Notes: generated from the letters alone by a model not told the origin. Counted from the first letter of the stretch, positions 37,501 to 44,040 are shown. The stretch: 64,000 nt of DNA from Rikenellaceae bacterium (GCA_015059945.1 SUZJ01000003.1:62001-126000); one strand, 5' to 3'. Numbers and translations: made by a program.

Positions 37501-37707
37501 AATGGTGCCGAGCTGTGGCAGCCTATGGGTATCACCATCATTGGTGGTCTTACCTTCTCGACTGTGCTCACTCTGGTTGCTGTGCCCATCCTCTACTATG
37601 TATTTATGGGCCGCAGCGAGAAGTATCAGGCTCGCAAACAAGCTCGCCGCCAGCGCAAGTTAGAGCGCAAGATGGCCCTGCTCAAAGAGAGGGGCGAGGC
37701 CGAGTAG
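34543..37707 (+). CDS. RND family efflux permease, HAE1 (hydrophobe/amphiphile) type
   Basis: This 1054-residue proton-driven exporter has two sets of six membrane helices with large periplasmic loops. The acidic pair that carries protons is D399-D400 in GMVVDDAIVVLEN of helix 4. The N-terminus PISTALIFVAVIVFGLFSLN and TYPGANAEDIETNITRRIED are diagnostic for AcrB/MexB-like HAE1 pumps rather than heavy-metal (CusA) pumps. With the adaptor and TolC-like genes upstream it makes a complete tripartite system. Substrates are probably drugs, bile acids or other amphiphiles (inference). Confidence 0.95.
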   Translation: MKIYETSVKKPISTALIFVAVIVFGLFSLNNLAIDQLPEMDLPAISVITTYPGANAEDIETNITRRIEDGLNTVSNLKEITSKSSDGVSLVSLEFEWGSNLDEASNDIRDALGRLTDYLPEDAETPILFRFNSSMMPIMSFSITAEESYPALNKILEEQFVNRLSRIDGVGSVGISGAPVREIQVNVDPVKMEAYGLSVEQIGAIIAQENINTSGGTLDIGNNTYNIKADSEFTSSDDLKTILISNLNGQEVYLRDIAEIKDTLEKQTLDERMNGRQGVRVIIQKQSGANTVRIVNEVKKMLPSIEKNLPSDVEIHLLGDSSKNIKDSINSLSETIMFAFLFVILVVLFFLGRWRATLIVCLTIPISLVVAFIYLNLTGGTLNIISLSSLSIAIGMVVDDAIVVLENITTHIERGSKPREAAIYGTNEVWLSVIATTLVVVAVFLPLTMVDGMAGVMFKQLGWIVSLVVTTSTVAAISLTPMLSALLLRLENNKHTYKGLSIVYKPIDKFLAWLDRAYERILRWALAHKKIVFFAPMVILVFGMWLFATKIPTEFMPSSDGDQMSATITLEQNIGVEYTTRIARQIDSIVYANYPEVMLLSTSAGSASTSNVFSAMSTTGSNIINYTFRLTDPQDRERTVFEIADAFRADLATFPEIKRSIVNSGGGMMGGSGSVQIQIFGHDIEKTNQIADDLIAQFSQLEGARDVRMSRDDMRPEYNVEFDRNKMAYYGLNTSTVASAIRNRINGMTASIYREDGEEYYIKVRYAEEHRTSIEDVENILVYNQRGQGVRVKDVGRVVEVYAPPTIERENRQRLVTVTVALGNNVVLGDMVAKVNQILDQYPMPEDVYTDIGGDWEDQQESFADLGVLLILIVLLVYIVMATQFESFVMPFIIMFTILYALPGSAIALWLTNTPLSLMALIAIVMLVGIVVKNGIVMVDFTNLLRERGVGMYDAVLQAGKSRLRPVLMTSLTTILGMFPMALGLGNGAELWQPMGITIIGGLTFSTVLTLVAVPILYYVFMGRSEKYQARKQARRQRKLERKMALLKERGEAE

Positions 37708-37762
37708 CAAGTGGCACGCACACACAAAGTTGAACACTAATAGTTTTAGGAATTTACATATT

Positions 37763-38056
37763 ATGAAAGCACTATTTATATCCTACAACCAGGCTATGAC
37801 CGAGCGTGTAGAGGCAATGCTCAACGAGGTGGGCATCAGGGGCTTTTCGCTCTTTCCGCTGACTCACGGCAGGGGCAGCTTCACCGGCGAGCCCCATATG
37901 GGCAACCACACTTGGCCTGCTATGAACTCGACCATTATAGCTATGGTCGAAGACGAGAAGATTGAGCCCGCAATGGCTGCCCTGCGCGAGATAGACAAGG
38001 ATACCCAGTTGCAGGGCCTGAGGGCCTTCACTTGGACCATCGACAGCCAGATGTAG
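37763..38056 (+). CDS. PII-like small signalling protein (GlnB-type fold)
   Basis: This is a 97-residue protein with the beta-alpha-beta pattern of the PII superfamily: KALFISYNQAMTERVEAML, then GFSLFPLTHGRGS corresponding to the T-loop, then STIIAMVEDEKIEPAMAAL. I start at ATG 37763, because the frame upstream has only poor codons after the RND stop. It is the last gene of the efflux operon and is followed by a strong terminator. PII-like proteins bind nucleotides and control transporters; some related types are coded next to RND transporters. What it senses here is unknown. Confidence 0.75.
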   Translation: MKALFISYNQAMTERVEAMLNEVGIRGFSLFPLTHGRGSFTGEPHMGNHTWPAMNSTIIAMVEDEKIEPAMAALREIDKDTQLQGLRAFTWTIDSQM

Positions 38057-38094
38057 AGGTCCCTCAGAGGGAATTTATAATCTCCCTCAAAAAC

Positions 38095-38135
38095 AAAAAA
38101 CTGCCCACCGAACACACTCGGTGGGCAGTTTTTTT
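38095..38135 (+). terminator. Intrinsic terminator of the efflux operon
   Basis: A stem of about 16 bp (AAAAAACTGCCCACCG with CGGTGGGCAGTTTTTT), an 8-nt loop and a T-run. Confidence 0.9.
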
Positions 38136-38158
38136 GTTGCTATTTTGCAGAAAATTGT

Positions 38159-38166
38159 TATATTTG
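38159..38166 (+). promoter_or_regulatory. Bacteroidetes -7 box (TATATTTG) before the small-peptide region
   Basis: TATATTTG is followed after 6 nt by the ATG at 38173. A TTTG at 38133-38136 is 22 nt upstream, a little far. It could drive the 29-codon ORF and the 42-residue peptide together. Confidence 0.5.
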
Positions 38167-38172
38167 TAATGT

Positions 38173-38262
38173 ATGAAACGTGCTAAAAACATATCCACCA
38201 CCCTTACCCACACGGCTAACTCGCTGTGGGGGGGGGCATTTAGCGCACTCTGTTTCGACTAA
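38173..38262 (+). CDS. Possible 29-residue peptide with a run of nine G (speculative)
   Basis: This ORF of 30 codons starts a few bases after a -7 box and ends TAA. The peptide is basic at the start (MKRAKNIS) and hydrophobic toward the end (SLWGGAFSALCFD). Codons for WGG contain a homopolymer of nine G at 38228-38236. One G fewer would open the frame to about 57 residues and one G more would stop it within two codons, so slippage could switch it. No homologue is recognised; it may also be a leader peptide or noise. Confidence 0.3.
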   Translation: MKRAKNISTTLTHTANSLWGGAFSALCFD

Positions 38263-38294
38263 TCACAACACTCATTACGACTTGATTTGTTTAG

Positions 38295-38324
38295 GGTGGC
38301 AATCCTTTCGCAAGGGTAGCCGCC
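38295..38324 (+). other. RNA hairpin upstream of the 42-residue peptide
   Basis: GGTGGC (38295-38300) pairs with GCCGCC (38319-38324, one G-U), and CCTT (38304-38307) pairs with AAGG (38312-38315) around a TCGC tetraloop, with small internal loops. It lies about 38 nt before the peptide ATG. Confidence 0.45.
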
Positions 38325-38361
38325 TTGGTTTATGTTATATCTAATCCAAATTTTTTACACG

Positions 38362-38490
38362 ATGAAAAAAGAAAATTATGTTGCTCCCGAGTTGGAGCAG
38401 TTGCAGGTTACGGTTGAGGGAGGTATAGCCACATCTCCTGGCGATGACAATACCGGCTCGTTTGACGGCGAGTGGGTGCCCATTGGATAA
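38362..38490 (+). CDS. 42-residue peptide with a double-glycine-like motif
   Basis: The ORF of 43 codons encodes a peptide starting MKKENYVAPELEQLQVTVEG, with EGGIA at residues 19-23 and a Gly/Asp/Ser-rich end that finishes EWVPIG. The N-terminus matches a common Bacteroidetes small-peptide pattern of MKK, aromatic, Pro, Glu (recalled from general experience, not searched). The GG could be a leader-cleavage site of the type cut by C39 peptidases, but no such transporter or modifying enzyme lies in the window. It has a hairpin in the leader and a strong terminator 27 nt after the stop, which supports a genuine gene. Function unknown. Confidence 0.6.
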   Translation: MKKENYVAPELEQLQVTVEGGIATSPGDDNTGSFDGEWVPIG

Positions 38491-38516
38491 TCAGTCTTGC
38501 AACTCCGCAAAAAGCA

Positions 38517-38551
38517 AAAGCCGCAAGGAACGCTCTGTTCCTTGCGGCTTT
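38517..38551. terminator. Bidirectional terminator between the small peptide and hpf
   Basis: A perfect 15-bp stem AAAGCCGCAAGGAAC / GTTCCTTGCGGCTTT with a 5-nt loop stands between two convergent genes. Confidence 0.85.
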
Positions 38552-38576
38552 GTGTTGTGTTAAGCAATAAGTTTGA

Positions 38577-38873
38577 CTATTTAGCAAATTTGTCTTTGTG
38601 CTTTTCGAGCTGTTTTTTCAGTGCGTCGATAGCCTCATCAACTGCCTCCTCGAACGATTTGCTCTGGTGCTCTGCAACCAGAGTCTCGGTAGGAACTTCA
38701 ATCTTGATGGTGGCCACCTTGTTGCCCTGCTCGGGGTCTTTGTCGATTTTGAGGATAACCTCGGCACCGGTGGTACGATCTACAAAGCGCTCCAACTTTG
38801 CCATCTTGTTCTCAATGAATTCGATCAACTTCTTGTCGGCATCGAATTTGACGGATTGAATCTTTACGTTCAT
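38577..38873 (-). CDS. hpf: Ribosome hibernation-promoting factor, short form (HPF/RaiA)
   Basis: This 98-residue protein has the HPF fold: MNVKIQSVKFDADKKLIEFI, then a second helix EEAVDEAIDALKKQLEKHKDK. It binds the ribosome in stationary phase and promotes dimer formation or inactivation. The 98 residues represent the short type without the long C-terminal dimerisation domain. It converges on the 42-residue peptide gene and is followed upstream by the repeat region. Confidence 0.92.
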   Translation of the reverse strand: MNVKIQSVKFDADKKLIEFIENKMAKLERFVDRTTGAEVILKIDKDPEQGNKVATIKIEVPTETLVAEHQSKSFEEAVDEAIDALKKQLEKHKDKFAK

Positions 38874-38941
38874 AACTAATCCTCCTATTGTTTTGATTTA
38901 TGTTGTGCCTTGTCGCCAAGGCGTTTGTAATTCAATTTTTT

Positions 38942-39097
38942 ACAGACCTCTCCGCCCCTCTGGGGCACCTCTCCTAACTCAGGAGAGGAGTGGTCGTGGG
39001 TTAAAGGTTGGTTGCGGTTCTCACTCGCCCCACCACTACTCTCCCCCTGAGTTAGGGGGAGTGGCTGCGAAGCGGCCGAGGAGGTCTGTCCTCACTT
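38942..39097. repeat. 156-bp direct repeat, copy A, with inverted ends
   Basis: The element starts ACAGACCTC and has GAGGTCTGT near its other end (39081-39089), followed by CCTCACTT. Inside are two palindromes, CTCTCCTAACTCAGGAGAG and CTCCCCCTGAGTTAGGGGGAG. Copy B at 39501-39656 has the same length and differs at only a handful of positions. The last bases of this copy encode the last codon and the TGA of the DUF559 gene. Confidence 0.85.
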
Positions 39098-39472
39098 GGC
39101 TCCTCTACGCTCCACTACGGCCTGCTCAATGGTAGCAATAACCATATCACTACAATTCCAAACAACCTCGTTAGGTATACGCAACACTTCTATACCCTCT
39201 CGATTGAGAAACCTTGTACGCCTCTCATCTCGCGCCATCTCTTCATCCATGTTATGGTGAATACCATCCACCTCAACACACAATCTTACCTCGGGACAAT
39301 AAAAGTCCAACACATAAGGCCCAACAGAGAATTGGCGATACCAGTGTGAATTAGCCACCTTTTTCGCTCTCAACATCTTCCACATAGCGTTTTCCTCTGG
39401 AGTCGCTTTGCGGCGAAGTTTGCGGCGAAGTTCCAAACCCTCTGGCAAATTGTTTGTGCGTTCTACTCCCAT
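39092..39472 (-). CDS. DUF559-family endonuclease-like protein
   Basis: This 126-residue protein is of the DUF559 type, related in fold to Vsr/PD-(D/E)XK nucleases. Evidence: LRRKATPEENAMWKMLRAKK at the N-terminus, FSVGPYVLDFYCPEVRLCVEVDG at about 48-70 (the D and E-V-D residues in VLDFYCPE and VEVDG are probable metal ligands) and LNREGIEVLRIPNEVVW near the C-terminus. The gene lies between two 156-bp direct repeats and its stop codon lies in copy A. It is the only gene in the repeat unit. DNA cleavage is inferred; no target is known. Confidence 0.85.
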   Translation of the reverse strand: MGVERTNNLPEGLELRRKLRRKATPEENAMWKMLRAKKVANSHWYRQFSVGPYVLDFYCPEVRLCVEVDGIHHNMDEEMARDERRTRFLNREGIEVLRIPNEVVWNCSDMVIATIEQAVVERRGAK

Positions 39473-39500
39473 TGGGCGCTAGTTCTTATTATCTTATTTT

Positions 39501-39656
39501 ACAGACCTCTCCGCCCCTTCGGGGCACCTCTCCTAACTCAGGAGAGGGGTGGTCGTGGGTTAAAGGTTGGTTGCGGTTCTCACTCGCTCCACAACTACTC
39601 TCCCCCTAAGTTAGGGGGAGTGGCTGCAAAGCAGCCGAGGAGGTCTGTCCTCACTT
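39501..39656. repeat. 156-bp direct repeat, copy B, with inverted ends
   Basis: Same length and order as copy A: ACAGACCTC end, two palindromes (CTCTCCTAACTCAGGAGAG and CTCCCCCTAAGTTAGGGGGAG), GAGGTCTGT, CCTCACTT. Several differences to copy A fall on both sides of stems (TGCGAAGCGG against TGCAAAGCAG), suggesting that the palindromes are under pairing constraint. It ends 17 bp before the stop of the recombinase gene. Confidence 0.85.
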
Positions 39657-39672
39657 AGTATCTACCAACCCT

Positions 39673-40611
39673 CTACTGCTCTCTTTTGCGGCCGCGGGGG
39701 TGGGCCGTGGCGTAGACCTCTTTGAGCGAGGCTATGCTGTTGTGGGTATAAACCTGCGTCGTGCGCAACGACGAGTGGCCCATAAGCTCCTGTATCTCCC
39801 TAATGTCGGCACCATTCTCGAGCAGCAAGGTCGCAAATGTGTGCCTCAGCACGTGAGGGCTATGTTTGCCCTTGACTCCCGCCTCGGCAAGGCGCTGTTG
39901 CACCGCTCGCTCAATCTGGTGGCGACTCATAGGCTCGCCTTTCGATGTTAAAAATAGCGAAAAATTGTCGTTTGTGCAAATTTTTTGGCGGGTAAATTTC
40001 AGGTACTCCTCTATCAGAGGGCGTAAGCCACTAACAATGGGCACAATGCGTTCTTTGTTGCCCTTACCCAGCACACGCACCTCGCCCAAGTCGTGGGCCA
40101 GATTGGCAGTCGTAAGGGCCGTAACCTCGGCCAGGCGGATGCCCGTAGCGTAGAGCAGCAGCACCAGCACGGCATTGCGCCTTACAACATAGTCGTCCGA
40201 GAGCGCCTCGGCCCTAAGTTCGCCCACCAACTGGGCCATATTGGGCTGGTGAATGTAGGTGGGCAGGTGCGAGGGCTCTTTCAATCGGGGCACACCCTTT
40301 GTAGGGTTTACCCCCACCACCTCCTCGACCTCTTTGAGCCAGGTGAAGAAGGCGCGGACCGATGCGGCTTTGGTATTGACCGACGAGGATTTGCGCTTTT
40401 TGCCAACGCATCCCGGGGTTTCGTGGTCTGAGAGCGACATTATCCACCCCTTGACATCTCGCTCGCCCACCTCGGCAGGGGCAAAGTTGTCGACCGAATA
40501 GCCACACCACTCGATGAAGGCTCGGCAGTCGCGCAAGTAGTTTACCACGGTGCCCGGGGCAAGTCTTCGCTGCGAGGTGAGGTAGCTTTCGTATTGGTCA
40601 AGCAAGTTCAT
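39673..40611 (-). CDS. Tyrosine recombinase (XerC/XerD family)
   Basis: This 312-residue site-specific recombinase has a complete catalytic set: R159 (YATGIRLAEV), K183 (GKGNKER), H253 and R256 (HVLRHTFATLL), H279 (LMGHSSLRTT) and the nucleophile Y288 (TTQVYTH). The N-terminal SAM-like core-binding domain covers about 1-110. The length is that of XerC/D chromosome-dimer resolvases. Start at ATG 40611 (MNLLDQYESYLTSQRRLAPG); the open frame upstream is A/T-rich and unlike this protein family. It is the last gene before the repeat region on the minus strand and diverges from bamD. It may act at dif with FtsK (18928) or as an integrase; no attachment site was found. Confidence 0.88.
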   Translation of the reverse strand: MNLLDQYESYLTSQRRLAPGTVVNYLRDCRAFIEWCGYSVDNFAPAEVGERDVKGWIMSLSDHETPGCVGKKRKSSSVNTKAASVRAFFTWLKEVEEVVGVNPTKGVPRLKEPSHLPTYIHQPNMAQLVGELRAEALSDDYVVRRNAVLVLLLYATGIRLAEVTALTTANLAHDLGEVRVLGKGNKERIVPIVSGLRPLIEEYLKFTRQKICTNDNFSLFLTSKGEPMSRHQIERAVQQRLAEAGVKGKHSPHVLRHTFATLLLENGADIREIQELMGHSSLRTTQVYTHNSIASLKEVYATAHPRGRKREQ

Positions 40612-40756
40612 TGGGTAAACATTTTTGTCTTTCGTGGTGCCATTTGGTGTGGCGGTAGTCCAAAGATAGCATTTTTTTGCCACACCTGCAAAAGAAAAAC
40701 CAACTCTTTGGGGCCGAAAAAATAATATATTATTTTCCATAGTCGTTAAAAATGTA

Positions 40757-40764
40757 TAAATTTG
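40757..40764 (+). promoter_or_regulatory. Bacteroidetes -7 box (TAAATTTG) for bamD
   Basis: TAAATTTG followed by CGC lies about 55 nt before bamD in the divergent region with the recombinase. The -33 element was not clear. Confidence 0.5.
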
Positions 40765-40819
40765 CGCGTTATTTTGCCCTTGTTGTAGGGCGACGCTCTT
40801 AACGACGGAGTAAAAGTTT

Positions 40820-41695
40820 ATGAACAAGAGAGTTATTTTTAGGTTTGTGGCACTGGCTGTGGTGCTTATGATGGTTGGTTGCGGCTCGTACAACAAGCTG
40901 CTCAAGCGCAACAATCCCGATGAGATGTTCTATGCTGCCATCGACTACTACAACGGTGGCGACTACGAGCGTGCGCTGCAACTCTTCGACGAGATTTCGC
41001 CCCGCTATACCGCCACTATGCGTGCCGATACCATAATGTACTACACGGGTTGCTGCTTCTACAAACGCGGCGACTTCACCAGTAGTGCACAGATATTCGA
41101 CGAGTACCGCCGTACATATGGCCGTAGCCCTCTGTTGGAGGATGTAGAGTATATGTACGCTATGGGCTACTACTTCTCGTCGCCCGAGGCTACGCGCGAC
41201 CAGACCACAACCATTCAGGCCATACAGGCCATAAACGAGTATATGGAGCGCTACCCCTCGTCGCCCAAGTTGCCCCTATGCCAGATGCGCATAGAGGAGC
41301 TGAAAGGTAAGCTGTACGACAAGTCGTTCTACAACGCCCGCACCTACCACAAGACCAGGCGTTACAAGGCTGCCATCATTGCCCTGCGCAACGCTCTGGA
41401 CCAGTATCCCGAAACGCCCCACCGCGAGGAGATACTCTACCTCACCTTGGAGTCGAGCTACGAGTTGGCCTCGAACTCAATCTCCTCGTTGCAGGTAGAC
41501 CGCTATCTCGACACGATGGATGCATACTACAACCTCATCTCCGAGTTCCCCGACACCAAGCACCGCAGGGCTGCCGAGCGCATACAGCGCCAGTGCAAAA
41601 ACTTCCTCGCCAAGCACAATGTCGAGGGCACCGACGAGTCGGCCGATGAGGGCTACACCACCACACAAGCAGGAAATACAAATACAAACTTATAA
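40820..41695 (+). CDS. bamD: Outer-membrane assembly lipoprotein BamD
   Basis: BamD is the essential lipoprotein of the BAM complex that inserts beta-barrel proteins. The signal ends LMMVGC with the lipidated Cys at 21. Five TPR-like helical pairs follow (FYAAIDYYNGGDYERALQLF, and FYKRGDFTSSAQIFDEYRR), and the family-typical spacing YNLISEFPDTKH is near the end. The 291-residue length is normal. rpoZ begins 8 bp after its stop, an arrangement common in Bacteroidetes. Confidence 0.93.
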   Translation: MNKRVIFRFVALAVVLMMVGCGSYNKLLKRNNPDEMFYAAIDYYNGGDYERALQLFDEISPRYTATMRADTIMYYTGCCFYKRGDFTSSAQIFDEYRRTYGRSPLLEDVEYMYAMGYYFSSPEATRDQTTTIQAIQAINEYMERYPSSPKLPLCQMRIEELKGKLYDKSFYNARTYHKTRRYKAAIIALRNALDQYPETPHREEILYLTLESSYELASNSISSLQVDRYLDTMDAYYNLISEFPDTKHRRAAERIQRQCKNFLAKHNVEGTDESADEGYTTTQAGNTNTNL

Positions 41696-41703
41696 GGTTA
41701 GAT

Positions 41704-42015
41704 ATGGAAATCAAAAAGAACGTACCAAACAACACGGTAACTCGCAAACTGACCGACATCGATGCCCCCACTGGCAACGTATACGAGTCGGTAACGATTA
41801 TCGCCAAACGTGCAAACCAGATTTCGACCGAGCTCAAACAGGAGCTCAACCGCAAACTGGCCGACTTCTCTACCAATGTTGACTCGCTCGAAGAGACCTT
41901 CGAGAACCGCGAGCAGATTGAGATCTCGAAATACTACGAGCGTATTCCCAAGCCCGTACTCATCGCAACCGAGGAGTTCCTCGATGGTGAGGTTGTATTC
42001 AAAGAGAACAAATAG
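41704..42015 (+). CDS. rpoZ: DNA-directed RNA polymerase omega subunit (RpoZ/RPB6-like)
   Basis: This is a small 103-residue protein with the Bacteroidetes RpoZ pattern, including NVYESVTIIAKRANQIS and the KRANQI helix that clamps the beta-prime C-terminus. It is the conserved neighbour of bamD. The rest of the protein is acidic and helical (LEETFENREQIEI). It stabilises the core polymerase. Confidence 0.85.
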   Translation: MEIKKNVPNNTVTRKLTDIDAPTGNVYESVTIIAKRANQISTELKQELNRKLADFSTNVDSLEETFENREQIEISKYYERIPKPVLIATEEFLDGEVVFKENK

Positions 42016-42053
42016 AGGCGCACACAAGCCCCAACAACCAGAGAGAAAACCAT

Positions 42054-42117
42054 AAGCGGGAGAGAGGCGACCGATTGACACACCAAAAGGTAAGTCGGAG
42101 GCACTCTACCCGCTTTT
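42054..42117 (+). terminator. Long imperfect hairpin between rpoZ and recN
   Basis: AAGCGGG (42054-42060) pairs with CCCGCTT (42109-42115), and inner pairings continue (CCGA with TCGG, AGAG with CTCT). Two extra T follow. It may be a terminator or a structured leader of recN. Confidence 0.4.
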
Positions 42118-42197
42118 GTGGCTCAAAAGCCAAGACACAACCTTTGCACCCTACCCCATTTTAGGAACATATAAAACCCCTACACCACTCTACCACT

Positions 42198-43847
42198 ATG
42201 CTACGCCACCTGCTGGTCGAAAACTACGCTCTGATTGAGCGACTGGACATAACCCTCAGCCCTGGATTGAACATAATCACGGGCGAGACGGGTGCGGGCA
42301 AGAGTATCCTGCTCGGAGCTCTGGGGCTGCTGCTTGGTGCCAGGGCCGACAGCGCTGCGCTGAAAGAGAATGCCCACAACTGCGTGGTCGAGGGTAGTTT
42401 TGCCATTGGTGCCTATGGGTTGGAGGAGTTCTTCGAGGAGAACGACCTCGAATGGGCCGACGAGAGCATTATCCGCAGGGTGATAACCCCTGCGGGCAAG
42501 TCGAGGGCCTATGTGAACGATATGCCCGTACAGCTGTCGGTGCTCAAAGAGTTGGGCCTTAGGCTTATAGACATTCACTCGCAACACCACTCGTTGAAGG
42601 TTGCCGACCCTCAGTTCAGGATGCAGATTGTAGATGCAATGGCCGACAATGGCGCTCTCGTGGAGGATTACCGTGTGCGTTGGGAGGCTCTGCGCACTGC
42701 CGAGGCCGAGCTGGCCGAGGTGAGGCGCGCGGTCGAGGCCAACCTGAGGGACAAGGAGTATATCGAGTTTCAGCACAACCAGCTGGCCGCTCTGAAGCTA
42801 CGTAGTGGCGAGTTGGAGGAGTTGGAGGCCGAGCAGAAGTTGCTCGACAATGTTGAGCGCATAGCCGAGGCTCTGGGCGAGAGCAGCGCTGCACTCGATG
42901 AGGAGGAGAATGGCGTACTGGCCAGAGTTAAGAGAGCCGAGAGCGCCTTCGCCAAACTGAGGGATGTCTATGCCCCCGCAGGCGAGTTGAGCGAAAGGCT
43001 CCACAGTGTGATGGTCGAGTTGAAGGACATTTCGGCCGAACTGGGCGACCAGATGGGGCGCGTGGACAACAATCCACAGAGGGCTGCCGAGGTAGTCGAT
43101 AGGCTCGATGCCATCTACACTCTGTTGCGCAAGCACTCGCTCTCGACGGTTGATGAGCTGATAGCTCTCCAAGCCGACTATGCCGCCAAGTTGGCCGTCA
43201 TCGTAGACTCCGATGAGCGTTTGGCTGCCCTCGAAAGCCGCGTGACGCAATGCACCACTCAGGCCCAGAAGGCCGCTGCCAAGCTGACCGCCTCGCGCCA
43301 AAAGGCAGGTGTAGCACTGGCCAAAGGGGTGGTGGCTATGTTGGCAAGGCTGGGTATGGAGCACTCGCAGTTTGTGTGCGACATTGCCCCCACCGGGGCG
43401 TTGCAACCTACGGGGGCCGATAAGATTGACTTCCTATTCTCGTCGTCGCCCAAGTTTACGCCCCAGCCATTGGAGAAAGTGGCCTCGGGTGGCGAGATTT
43501 CGCGCGTTATGCTCTGTCTGAAAGCTCTGGTGGCCGACCGAGCAAATATGCCCACCATTGTCTTTGACGAGATTGACACGGGCATCTCGGGCCGCATAGC
43601 CGACGTTACGGGCCAGATTATTGCCGAGCTGTCGGCAGGCCGTCAGGTGGTAAACATCACCCACCTGCCCCAGGTGGCATCTAAGGGCGACACCCACTTC
43701 CGCGTATGGAAAGATGCCAAGGCGGGGCGCACCAACATAAGTCTGCTCTCGGCCGAGGAGCGCATCGAAGAGGTGGCCAAGATGCTCAGCGGCAACGAGG
43801 TTACCGAGGCTGCAATGGCTCAGGCCCGCGAGCTGATAGAGGGATAG
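42198..43847 (+). CDS. recN: DNA repair protein RecN (SMC-like)
   Basis: This SMC-family ATPase acts in double-strand break repair. The Walker A is GETGAGKS at 29-36. A long coiled-coil runs over about 160-360, and the C-terminal ABC signature VASGGEISRVMLCLKAL is followed by the Walker B TIVFDEIDTGISG. The 549-residue length is normal. It has a separate leader after rpoZ (182 bp) and a terminator behind it. Confidence 0.95.
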   Translation: MLRHLLVENYALIERLDITLSPGLNIITGETGAGKSILLGALGLLLGARADSAALKENAHNCVVEGSFAIGAYGLEEFFEENDLEWADESIIRRVITPAGKSRAYVNDMPVQLSVLKELGLRLIDIHSQHHSLKVADPQFRMQIVDAMADNGALVEDYRVRWEALRTAEAELAEVRRAVEANLRDKEYIEFQHNQLAALKLRSGELEELEAEQKLLDNVERIAEALGESSAALDEEENGVLARVKRAESAFAKLRDVYAPAGELSERLHSVMVELKDISAELGDQMGRVDNNPQRAAEVVDRLDAIYTLLRKHSLSTVDELIALQADYAAKLAVIVDSDERLAALESRVTQCTTQAQKAAAKLTASRQKAGVALAKGVVAMLARLGMEHSQFVCDIAPTGALQPTGADKIDFLFSSSPKFTPQPLEKVASGGEISRVMLCLKALVADRANMPTIVFDEIDTGISGRIADVTGQIIAELSAGRQVVNITHLPQVASKGDTHFRVWKDAKAGRTNISLLSAEERIEEVAKMLSGNEVTEAAMAQARELIEG

Positions 43848-43912
43848 TGGACAAGCACAAAGAACGCATATATATAATATATAGGTATCAGACAATACGG
43901 AAAGAGTTATTT

Positions 43913-43936
43913 GGGTGGTGTATTTTTGCGCCACCC
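43913..43936 (+). terminator. Hairpin terminator after recN
   Basis: GGGTGGTG and CGCCACCC form an 8-bp stem with one wobble, followed by ATTTTATTTT. The stem lies 66 nt after the recN stop. Confidence 0.6.
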
Positions 43937-44032
43937 ATTTTATTTTAACTCAATATCTTAGCTGTAAAATTTGGTCCTTTGGGGCGTGTAATTTGCACCC
44001 CCTACTCGATTGCACCCCCTCGGGGGAGTGAG

Positions 44033-44040
44033 TAATTTTG
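44033..44040 (+). promoter_or_regulatory. Bacteroidetes -7 box (TAATTTTG) before the hydrolase-like gene
   Basis: TAATTTTG lies 28 nt before the ATG at 44069. A weak ATTG is 20 nt upstream. Confidence 0.4.

Noticed and set aside
38362-38490. A bacteriocin or RiPP cluster around the Gly-Gly peptide
   Set aside because: No C39 peptidase transporter, modifying enzyme or immunity gene is present nearby; only the peptide itself is supported.
39673-40611. Integrase of a mobile element with the 156-bp repeats as attachment sites
   Set aside because: The protein has the length and motifs of chromosomal XerC/D, no tRNA or core site is seen, and the repeats flank the DUF559 gene, not the recombinase.
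40612-40914. 100-codon N-terminal extension of the tyrosine recombinase
   Set aside because: A/T-rich, without similarity to the family and covering the divergent bamD promoter region; the core-binding domain starts at 40611.
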